Source: DATBDM01 sp036269915
GTDB taxonomy: Bacteria; Actinomycetota; Thermoleophilia; Solirubrobacterales; Solirubrobacteraceae
DNA length: 14,060 bases
NCBI GenBank assembly: GCA_036269915.1
Contig: DATBDM010000238.1
Coordinates: 1 to 14,060 of the forward strand
Reading direction: 5' to 3'
In this document: in pieces, positions 7,090 through 13,734 of the stretch
Position numbering within the stretch: the first letter of the stretch is position 1
Layout: each line of letters starts with the position of its first letter
Notes under the pieces: model-generated
What the model saw: only the letters and a program-made list of their open reading frames with translations
What the model was told of the DNA's origin: nothing
Databases searched by the model: none
Made by a program: the position numbers and the translations under genes

Positions 7090-7091
7090 CC

Positions 7092-8093
7092 ATGTCACTC
7101 GAGGGGAAGATCGTCGCCGTCACCGGCGCCTCGGCGGGGATCGGCCGCGCGGTGGTGCGCGAGATGGCTTTGCGCGGCGCCCACGTGGGGCTGATAGCGC
7201 GCGGCGAGGAGCGCCTCGAGGCCGCGGCCGCCGAGGTCCGCCGCGCCGGCCCGCGCGCGTGCGTGGCGACGGCCGACGTCACCGACGCCGAGCAGGTCGA
7301 GCGCGCCGCCGCGCGCATCGAGGCCGAGCTCGGCCCGATCGACGTGTGGGTCAACGTCGCGATGGCCGCGGTCCTCGCCGAGGTCGTAGATGTCACGCCG
7401 GAGGAGTACCTGCGCGTGACGCAGGTGACCTACCTCGGCTCCGTGCACGGCATCCAGGCCGCGCTGCGGCGCTTCGTCCCGCGCGACCGCGGCACGATCG
7501 TGCAGGTCGGCTCGGCGCTCTCGCGGCGCGGCATCCCGCTGCAGTCGAGCTACTGCGCCGCCAAGCACGCGGTCAAGGGCTTCCTCGACTCGCTGCGCGC
7601 CGAGCTCTACCAGCGCGGCTCGAGCGTGCGCGTGAGCCTCGTGCAGCTGCCCGGCCACAACACGCCGCAGTTCGACTGGGTCCGCACGCGCCTGCACCGC
7701 CACCCGCAGCCGGTGCCGCCGATCTACCAGCCCGAGGTCGCCGCGCGCGCCGTCGCCTACGCCGCCGAGCATCCGCGCCGGGAGCTGTGGGTCGGGCTGC
7801 CGACCGTCTACACGATCCTCGGCGAGAAGTTCGTCTCCGGCTTCATGGACCGCTACCTCGGGCGCACGAACGAGAAGGCCCAGCAGGCGGGCGAGCCGAT
7901 CGACCCGGCCACGCGCGTCGACAACCTCTTCGCACCTCCGCCCGGGGACCCCGGCGCCCACGGCATGTTCGACGGCAAGGCGCACGCGCGTAGTCCGCAG
8001 CTGTGGCTGGACACGCACCGCGGGGTGGTCGCCGGCGCCGCGATCGGGCTGGCGGCGGCGAGCGCGGCGGCGGTGCGGGAGGCGCGGCGGTGA
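7092..8093 (+). CDS. Short-chain dehydrogenase/reductase with C-terminal hydrophobic tail
   Basis: 333 residues, longer than the classical 250. TGASAGIG (11-18) is the cofactor loop. The catalytic set S141, Y154 and K158 (YCAAK) is intact. R37 after the second strand could favour NADP. The usual NNAG structural motif reads N88-V-A-M. After the SDR core (about 1-250) there is an extra C-terminal part with LWLDTHRG and a hydrophobic Ala/Gly stretch (311-328) ending in basic residues, possibly a membrane-associating helix. It overlaps the next gene by GTGA and opens the redox cassette, so it probably handles the same alcohol/ketone or sugar substrate, but the substrate is unknown. ATG 7092 is the only methionine start close to the Rossmann strand; GGGGA lies 11 bases upstream. 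Confidence 0.9.
   Translation: MSLEGKIVAVTGASAGIGRAVVREMALRGAHVGLIARGEERLEAAAAEVRRAGPRACVATADVTDAEQVERAAARIEAELGPIDVWVNVAMAAVLAEVVDVTPEEYLRVTQVTYLGSVHGIQAALRRFVPRDRGTIVQVGSALSRRGIPLQSSYCAAKHAVKGFLDSLRAELYQRGSSVRVSLVQLPGHNTPQFDWVRTRLHRHPQPVPPIYQPEVAARAVAYAAEHPRRELWVGLPTVYTILGEKFVSGFMDRYLGRTNEKAQQAGEPIDPATRVDNLFAPPPGDPGAHGMFDGKAHARSPQLWLDTHRGVVAGAAIGLAAASAAAVREARR
8077..8082 (+). promoter_or_regulatory. Ribosome binding site deciding the membrane protein start
   Basis: GGGAGG lies 7 bases before GTG 8090, inside the end of the SDR gene. It favours the GTG at 8090 over upstream in-frame starts. Confidence 0.65.
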
Positions 8094-8524
8094 GGCGTCG
8101 CGGCGCGGCCAAGGTCCTGCACGACTTCCGTCGCGGGCGGGCCCAGAAGCTGCTGTCGGCCGCGACGGCGGCGAGCGCGCTGCCGCTCGGGGCCGAGATC
8201 TATGTCAACCACTACGGCGGCTCGTTCGGCAACAAGTGGATGTGGACGCCGGTGTTCCTGTCGCCCGCGCTGAGCGCCGCGGGCGCGGCGGGCGTGGTGT
8301 CCGAGCGCGCCGCGACCACCGTGCTTCCCGCGCTCTCGTCGCTGTTCCTGCTCGACGGCGCCGCGGGCGTGTTCTTCCACGTGCGCGGTGCGTGGCGCAA
8401 GCCGGGCGGCCTGCGCGAGCCGACCTACAACCTCGTGATGGGCCCGCCTGCGCTCGCGCCCGGGGCACTCGCCATGGTCGGCGCGATCGGGCTCGCCGCG
8501 TCGCTCTCGCGCCGGGAGCGCTGA
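8090..8524 (+). CDS. Unrecognised four-helix membrane protein of the redox cassette
   Basis: 144 residues from GTG 8090, overlapping the SDR stop by GTGA. I do not recognise the family. A basic N-terminus (1-20) is followed by four likely membrane helices at about 21-39, 52-70, 76-98 and 119-139. A polar loop NHYGGSFGNKWMW (40-52) and a basic loop RGAWRKPGG (99-107) join them. Histidines H41 and H97 lie at membrane edges and could bind quinone or haem, but this is speculation. Its place between the SDR and the two dehydrogenase subunits suggests it anchors the GMC complex in the membrane or takes its electrons. Codon use and GC content match its neighbours. Confidence 0.82.
   Translation: MRRRGAAKVLHDFRRGRAQKLLSAATAASALPLGAEIYVNHYGGSFGNKWMWTPVFLSPALSAAGAAGVVSERAATTVLPALSSLFLLDGAAGVFFHVRGAWRKPGGLREPTYNLVMGPPALAPGALAMVGAIGLAASLSRRER
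8514..8518 (+). promoter_or_regulatory. Ribosome binding site deciding the subunit 3 start
   Basis: GGGAG lies 8 bases before GTG 8527, inside the end of the membrane protein gene. It supports GTG 8527 rather than the later ATG at 8638. Confidence 0.6.
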
Positions 8525-8526
8525 AC

Positions 8527-9222
8527 GTGGCGCGCAGCCTGCGCGACGCCGGGCACCTGCCCCACAACCGCCCGGACGGACGCCCCGCCGACCCCGCCGA
8601 GCTGCCGCGCCAGCGTCGCGGCACCACGCCGCAGATGCACGGCCGCTACCCCGATTACGACGTGCTCGCCAACGCGCCCCATTGGGACGAGACGACGCGC
8701 AAGGCGATCCTCGACCGCGTCGAGCACGTCCCGCCGGTGCGCTTCTTCGCACCCGGCGAGGCGCGCTGCCTGCGCGCCTTCCTCGACGTGCTGCTCGCTC
8801 AGGACGCCGAGCCGCGCATCCCCGTGCTCGAGCTCGTCGACGCCACGCTGGACGCCGGCAAGCTGGACGGCTACCGCTACGCCGGCATGCCGCCCGACCC
8901 AGAGACCTGGCGGGTCGTGGCGGCGGGCCTCGACGCGGCCATGGGCGGCGACTTCGCCGCGGCGGACGCTGGCGAGCAGCAGGCGATCGTCGGCCGCTTC
9001 GCCGATGGCGAGATCGCGCTCGACATCGACGCCAAGCGGGCCTGGTCGGTGGTCACGCGCGGCGCACTCGCGGCGTTCTACTCGCATCCGTGGGCGTGGA
9101 ACGAGATCGGCTTCGGCGGCCCGGCGTACCCGCGCGGCTACATGCGCCTGAGCGCGGGGCCGAGCGGGCGCGAGCCGTTTGAGGCGCGCGAGGCGTTCGA
9201 CCGGGATCCCGTCGATGGGTGA
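8527..9222 (+). CDS. Gluconate 2-dehydrogenase subunit 3 family protein (small subunit of GMC dehydrogenase)
   Basis: 231 residues from GTG 8527. It resembles the Gluconate_2-dh3 family: GRYPDYDVLANAPHWDETTR (39-58), then RFFAPGEARCLRAFLDVLLAQ (72-92), IPVLELVDATLDAGK (98-112) and the C-terminal SHPWAWNEIGFGGPAYPRGY (186-205). In known FAD-dependent gluconate and glucose dehydrogenases this small subunit pairs with the GMC catalytic subunit and carries it through the Tat pathway. Here no Tat signal is visible; the N-terminus is polar (SLRDAGHLPHNRPDGRP) with no hydrophobic core. It starts 2 bases after the membrane protein stop and overlaps the GMC gene by 8 bases, a tightly coupled stoichiometric arrangement. 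The substrate cannot be read from this subunit. Confidence 0.88.
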   Translation: MARSLRDAGHLPHNRPDGRPADPAELPRQRRGTTPQMHGRYPDYDVLANAPHWDETTRKAILDRVEHVPPVRFFAPGEARCLRAFLDVLLAQDAEPRIPVLELVDATLDAGKLDGYRYAGMPPDPETWRVVAAGLDAAMGGDFAAADAGEQQAIVGRFADGEIALDIDAKRAWSVVTRGALAAFYSHPWAWNEIGFGGPAYPRGYMRLSAGPSGREPFEAREAFDRDPVDG

Positions 9223-10870
9223 GGACCGGCGGCGGCTGTGGAAGGGCGCGCGCTTCCCGCGCGAGAACGACTCGGCGGTCCTGCTCGACGTCCACACGCG
9301 GGAGATCCCCGGCGCCGCGCGCATGCGCCGCTACGCCGACTCCGACGAGGTCGACCTGCTGATCGTGGGCGCCGGCGCCGGGGGCTCGACGCTCGCGCAG
9401 CGGCTCGCCCGCAAGGGGTGGCGGATCGTGATCCTCGAGTCGGGGCCGTTCTGGGACCCGGACCGCGACTGGGTCTCCGACGAGGCGGGCCAGCATCAGC
9501 TGTTCTGGAACGCCGACCGGGTGATCGGCGGCGAGGACCCGGTCGAGCTGGGCAAGAACAACTCGGGCCACGGCGTCGGCGGCTCGATGATCCACTACGC
9601 CGGCTACACCCCGCGCTTCCATCCGTCGGACTTCGAGGTCCGCAGCCGCGACGGCGTCGGCGCGGACTGGCCGATCCGCTACCGCGACCTCAAGGCGCAC
9701 TACGAGCGCGTCGAGTCCGAGCTGCCCGTCGCCGGGCAGGACTGGCCGTGGGGCGATCCTCACCGCTATCCGCACGCGCCGCACCCGATGTCCGGCGCGG
9801 CCGAGCAGGCGCGCCGTGGGCTCCTCGCCGCGGGGATCGAGACCCGCATCGGACCGGTCGGCATCCCCAACGGCACCTTCGGCAACCGCCCGCACTGCAT
9901 CTACCGCGGCTTCTGCCTGCAGGGCTGCAAGGTCAACGCGAAGGCATCGCCGCTGGTCACCCACCTGCCCGACGCCATCGAGCACGGCGTCGAGGTCCGC
10001 GCCGACACCCACGCCGTCCGGGTCGAGGTCGACGCGGCCGGCCGATGCACGGGCGTCACCTACGACCGTGAAGGCGAGCTGCGCGTGCAGCGCGCGTCGC
10101 TCGTCGCCGTGTGCGGCTACTCGATCGAGACCCCGCGGCTGCTGCTGAACTCGACGAGCGCGCGCTTCCCGAACGGACTCGCCAACGAGCACGACCAGGT
10201 CGGCCGGTACGTGATGGTGCAGGGCGCGACGCAGGTCGCCGGTCGCTTCCCCGAGCCGCTGCGCCAGTACAAGGCACCGCCGCCGGAGATCTCCTCCGAG
10301 CAGTTCTACGAGACCGACCCGGCCCGCGAGTTCGCGCGCGGGTTCTCGATCCAGACCGTCGGGCCGCTGCCGATCGCCTGGGCCGAGCACGTGATCGCCG
10401 ACGGTCACTGGGGGCACGCCCTGCGTGCCTACATGCGCGACTACAACCACTGGACGACGCTCGGCCTGCTCTGCGAGCTGCTCCCGCGCGCCGAGAACCG
10501 GGTCACCCTCGCGGAGGAGCGCGACGCCCACGGGATGCCGGTCGCCCGCATGGACTACACGCAGTGCGACAACGACCGGGCCAACCTCGCCTACGGTCGC
10601 AAGGTGCTCGAGCAGGTGTGGGAGGCGGCCGGCGCGCAGGACACGCTGGCGATCGATCGCTACGCCCACCTCGTCGGCGGCTGCCGCATGGGGACCTCGC
10701 CCGAGGACAGCGTGGTCGACGCCGACCACCGCGCCTGGAGCGTCCCCAACCTGCTCATCGCCGACGGGAGCGTGATGCCCACGCAGGGCGCGGCGAACCC
10801 GGCGCTGACGATCATGGCGCTCGCCTCGCGGCTGGCGGAGCGGCTGGCCGCCAAGCGCGTCAGCGCCTGA
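9215..10870 (+). CDS. GMC-family FAD dehydrogenase with putative Fe-S cysteine motif
   Basis: 551 residues. The FAD-binding loop is VGAGAGGS (51-58), followed by the GMC element GHGVGGSMIHYAGYTPRF (118-135). Near the C-terminus HLVGGCRMG (485-493) carries the active-site H485, and AANPALTIMALA (526-537) holds N528 at the second catalytic position. Cysteines C228, C234 and C238 form C-x5-C-x3-C (HCIYRGFCLQGC). This is the spacing I recall for the [3Fe-4S] ligands of Burkholderia-type FAD glucose dehydrogenase, so a cluster relaying electrons to the membrane is inferred. The substrate is probably a sugar, sugar acid or other alcohol. ATG 9215 has GGGA 8 bases upstream and overlaps the subunit 3 stop; an earlier in-frame start at 9179 lacks support. 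Although RRR occurs at 5-7, no hydrophobic stretch follows, so there is no Tat or Sec signal. The TGA overlaps the opposite gene by 11 bases. Confidence 0.92.
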   Translation: MGEDRRRLWKGARFPRENDSAVLLDVHTREIPGAARMRRYADSDEVDLLIVGAGAGGSTLAQRLARKGWRIVILESGPFWDPDRDWVSDEAGQHQLFWNADRVIGGEDPVELGKNNSGHGVGGSMIHYAGYTPRFHPSDFEVRSRDGVGADWPIRYRDLKAHYERVESELPVAGQDWPWGDPHRYPHAPHPMSGAAEQARRGLLAAGIETRIGPVGIPNGTFGNRPHCIYRGFCLQGCKVNAKASPLVTHLPDAIEHGVEVRADTHAVRVEVDAAGRCTGVTYDREGELRVQRASLVAVCGYSIETPRLLLNSTSARFPNGLANEHDQVGRYVMVQGATQVAGRFPEPLRQYKAPPPEISSEQFYETDPAREFARGFSIQTVGPLPIAWAEHVIADGHWGHALRAYMRDYNHWTTLGLLCELLPRAENRVTLAEERDAHGMPVARMDYTQCDNDRANLAYGRKVLEQVWEAAGAQDTLAIDRYAHLVGGCRMGTSPEDSVVDADHRAWSVPNLLIADGSVMPTQGAANPALTIMALASRLAERLAAKRVSA

Positions 10871-11930
10871 CGGTCAGTCCCAGGCCCGGGCGCTGGTGAT
10901 CGGCGACGAGCCGACCGCCGACCGGCTCGGGGACGCCCTCGAACAGCTCGGCCTCCGCGCGGACGTGGTCGTGGAAGTACTCGATGTGGATCGCGGTCTC
11001 GCACGCCGCGAGCACGTGCGCGCCGACCGCCGGCGCGCAGTGCGCCGACAGCGGCAGGTTGTGCGCCTTGGCGAGCGCGTCCGCGCGTAGCAGTCCCGTG
11101 ACGCCGCCGCAGCGCGTGACGTCGGCCTGGAGCACGTCGACGGCGCCGGCGTCGAGCAGCCGGCGCAGGGCGAAGACGTCGCTCGCGTACTCGCCGGCAG
11201 CGATCGCCATGCCCGGCGGTGCGCCGTCGCGCACCCGACGCAGCCCCGCGGGATCGTCGGAGGAGACGGGCTCCTCGAACCAGCGCACCCCGCGCGCGGC
11301 GTACGTCCTGTGCGCGGCGGCGAGCGCCGGCGCGGGGGTGAACGCGCCGTTGGCGTCGACCATCAGCTCGACGTCGTCGCCGATGACCGCGCGAACGGAG
11401 TCCAGGCGCTCGGGATCCGCGCCAGGGTCGCGCCCGACCTTGACCTTGACGCGGCGCACGCCGAGCTCCATCCAACCCTCCGCTTGAGCGCGCAGGACGT
11501 CCAGCGGATAGGAGGTGAAGCCGCCCGACCCGTAGATCTCGACCCCGTCGTGCCAGCGCCCGAGCAGATCGGCGAGCGGCACGCCGAGCAGGCGCGCCTT
11601 GAGGTCGTGCAGCGCGACGTCGACCGCCGAGATCGCGTACGCGCACAGTCCGGAGGCGAGCGAGTTGCGCACGGCGCGCGTCATCGCCGCCCACGCCGCG
11701 CCGGGGCTGAGCGCGTCCATCCCGCGCACGACGCCCGCCAGCGTGCCATCGATCACGGTGGCGATCGCGGCGTCGCCGTACGTGTAGCCGATCCCGGTCT
11801 CACCCGCGGCGCGCACCGTGGCGATCACCACGGTCGTCGAGTTCCACGCGAGCGTGCCGTCGGATTCCGGCCGGTCCGTCGGCACCGTCCGCACGACGAC
11901 GCCGACGTCCTCGACCGCGGCGCCGCTCAC
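10860..11930 (-). CDS. Enolase-superfamily enzyme, mandelate racemase subgroup (likely acid-sugar dehydratase or racemase)
   Basis: 356 residues. The N-terminal capping domain (about 1-125) precedes a barrel with the superfamily residues in order: K162-x-K164 (VKVKVG), metal ligands D192 (VDANG), E219 (WFEEP) and E247 (AGEYAS), the His-Asp dyad D270 (QADVTRCGG) and H297 (SAHCAP), and E317 (HIEYF). KxK plus the His-Asp dyad is the mandelate racemase subgroup, which abstracts a proton alpha to a carboxylate; most members dehydrate sugar acids to 2-keto-3-deoxy acids. The exact substrate is not readable. The GTG start at 11930 overlaps the TPP-enzyme stop as GTGA, so the two are coupled. An AGGAG sits 11 bases upstream. 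The 3' end converges on the GMC gene with an 11-base overlap. Confidence 0.9.
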   Translation of the reverse strand: MSGAAVEDVGVVVRTVPTDRPESDGTLAWNSTTVVIATVRAAGETGIGYTYGDAAIATVIDGTLAGVVRGMDALSPGAAWAAMTRAVRNSLASGLCAYAISAVDVALHDLKARLLGVPLADLLGRWHDGVEIYGSGGFTSYPLDVLRAQAEGWMELGVRRVKVKVGRDPGADPERLDSVRAVIGDDVELMVDANGAFTPAPALAAAHRTYAARGVRWFEEPVSSDDPAGLRRVRDGAPPGMAIAAGEYASDVFALRRLLDAGAVDVLQADVTRCGGVTGLLRADALAKAHNLPLSAHCAPAVGAHVLAACETAIHIEYFHDHVRAEAELFEGVPEPVGGRLVADHQRPGLGLTVRR

Positions 11931-13708
11931 CGGTTCGTGAACTCCTCGAGCTTGCCCTTGATCGACTGCTTGATCATCTCGCCGCGGTCCGAGCCGCCCT
12001 TGGCCAGCGAGGTCGCGAAGCCCTTGGCCTGCTCGAAGCGGATGTGCGGCGGCAGCGGCGGCACCTCCGGGTCGGTGATCGCCTCGATCAGGAAGGGCCG
12101 GTCGGCAGCCATGGCCGCGTCCCACGCCGGGCCGACGGCGTCCGGGTCGTCGACGCGGACGGCGCCGAGCCCGAGCAGTTCCGCATAGCGCGCATACGGG
12201 AAGTCCGGCAGGTCCTGGGAGACCTCGAGCTTCGGATCGCCCTCCATCACGCGCTGCTCCCAGGTCACCTGGTTGAGGTCGTTGTTGTGGAGGACGCAGC
12301 AGACGAGCCGCGGGTCGCTCCAGCGGTCGTGGTAGCGCGCGGCGTCGATCAGCGAGTTGATCCCGTTCATCTGCATCGACCCGTCGCCCTCGATCGCGAC
12401 GGCCACGCGATCGGGGTAGGCGAACTTCGCCGCCACCGCGTAGGGCATCGCCGGCCCCATCGTCGCCAGCGTGCCCGAGAGCGCCGCGCGCATCCCGCGT
12501 CGCAGGCGCAGCTGACGCGCGAACCAGTTCGTGCTCGAGCCGGAGTCCGCGAGCACCATGGCTCCGTCGGGCAGCCGCGAGGACAGCTCCCAGAGGACCC
12601 GCTGCGGGTTGAGCGGGTTCGCGTCGTGCATCGCGTCGGCCTCGACGATCTCCCACCAGCGCGCGATCTCCTCCTCGAGGTGTTCGCGCCAGGAGCGGTC
12701 GGCCTTGCGCTCGAGCAGCTCCAGCAGCGCCACGAGCGTCTCGCGCGCGTCCCCGCAGAGGTTGACCTCCATCGGATAGCGGATGCCGAGCCGCGTGGCG
12801 TCGAGGTCGATCTGCACGCCGCGCGCCTGGCCGGGCTTCGGCAGCCATTCCGAGTAGGGGAAGCTCGTGCCGATCATCAGCAGCGTGTCGCAGCTCTCCA
12901 TCATCTCGTCGGAGGGCTTCGTGCCGAGCAGGCCGATGGAGCCGGTCACCCACGGCGCGTCGTCGGGGACCACGTCGCGTCCGTTGAGCGCCCGCGCTAC
13001 GCCGCAGCCCAGCACGTCGGCGAGCTGCTCGATCTCCTCGTAGGCGCCGCGCGCGCCGGCGCCGACGAGGATCGCGGGCTTCGCTCCCGCGTTGAGGACG
13101 TCCGCGGCGCGCCGCAGCTCGGCATCGGTGGGGATCACCCGCGGCCGGCGGATCGCGCCGCCGGAGTACGTCGACCCGTGGGTCCGGGGCGGCTCGGCGT
13201 AGTCGGCCTCCTGGACGTCGTTGGGGATGATCATCGTGGTGACCGAGCGGGTCGTGCGCGCGACCTGGACGGCGCGGTCGACCACGTGCTGAGCCTGGGT
13301 CGGCGCGATGATCTCCTGCAGGTACTCCGACGCGACGTCCTTGAAGAGCGTGCGCAGGTCGACCTCCTGCTGGTAGCTCGCGCCGAGGGCGGTGCTCGGC
13401 TGCTGGCCAACGATCGCGAGCACCGGCACGTGGTCGAGCTTGGCGTCGTAGAGGCCGTTGAGCAGGTGGATCGCGCCCGGCCCGCTGGTCGCGGCGCAGA
13501 CCCCGAAGGTGCCGCTGAACTTCGCGAACCCGACGGCCTCGAAGGCCGACATCTCCTCGTGCCGGGACTGCACGAACTGCGGGTCGTTCCCGGCGCGGCC
13601 CCAGGCGGCGAGCAGGCCGTTGATGCCGTCACCAGGAAAGCCGAAGACCTGCCTGACGCCCCACTGCCGGAGCCGGTCGAGCAGGTGGTCAGAGACGGTC
13701 TGGGACAT
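11927..13708 (-). CDS. Thiamine-diphosphate-dependent enzyme, PoxB/acetolactate-synthase-like
   Basis: 593 residues, three-domain TPP enzyme. In the N-terminal Pyr domain (about 1-175) E51 (SRHEEMSAFEAVGFAKFSG) is the cofactor-activating glutamate. The central domain (about 190-335) could bind FAD or nucleotide. The C-terminal PP domain (about 360-545) has GDGSMQMNG (441-449) and HNNDLN (474-479), forming the GDG...NN metal/TPP motif. Sequence style and length fit the pyruvate oxidase/quinone-dependent pyruvate dehydrogenase branch (E. coli PoxB, 572 residues) rather than acetolactate synthase, but the 2-keto acid substrate is not certain. A charged, possibly amphipathic C-terminal segment (570-593) recalls the lipid-binding tail of PoxB. 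ATG 13708 has GGAG (13717-13720) 8 bases upstream. It lies 26 bases behind the GH15 gene and overlaps the enolase-family gene. Confidence 0.9.
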   Translation of the reverse strand: MSQTVSDHLLDRLRQWGVRQVFGFPGDGINGLLAAWGRAGNDPQFVQSRHEEMSAFEAVGFAKFSGTFGVCAATSGPGAIHLLNGLYDAKLDHVPVLAIVGQQPSTALGASYQQEVDLRTLFKDVASEYLQEIIAPTQAQHVVDRAVQVARTTRSVTTMIIPNDVQEADYAEPPRTHGSTYSGGAIRRPRVIPTDAELRRAADVLNAGAKPAILVGAGARGAYEEIEQLADVLGCGVARALNGRDVVPDDAPWVTGSIGLLGTKPSDEMMESCDTLLMIGTSFPYSEWLPKPGQARGVQIDLDATRLGIRYPMEVNLCGDARETLVALLELLERKADRSWREHLEEEIARWWEIVEADAMHDANPLNPQRVLWELSSRLPDGAMVLADSGSSTNWFARQLRLRRGMRAALSGTLATMGPAMPYAVAAKFAYPDRVAVAIEGDGSMQMNGINSLIDAARYHDRWSDPRLVCCVLHNNDLNQVTWEQRVMEGDPKLEVSQDLPDFPYARYAELLGLGAVRVDDPDAVGPAWDAAMAADRPFLIEAITDPEVPPLPPHIRFEQAKGFATSLAKGGSDRGEMIKQSIKGKLEEFTNR

Positions 13709-13734
13709 GTCGGAGGCTCCGATCTGGGGAACGG

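Noticed and set aside
8527..8640. N-terminus of the subunit 3 protein as an export signal, as known in related dehydrogenases
   Set aside because: The first 40 residues are polar and Pro/Arg-rich, with no hydrophobic segment and no RRxFLK-like motif.
9215..9280. Twin-arginine (RRR) near the GMC N-terminus as a Tat signal
   Set aside because: No hydrophobic core or cleavage site follows; the next residues are charged up to the FAD-binding strand.
9053..10729. A 558-codon minus-strand open frame across the GMC gene
   Set aside because: Low-complexity Val/Asp/Arg/Ala composition and no domain; the plus strand encodes a full GMC dehydrogenase.
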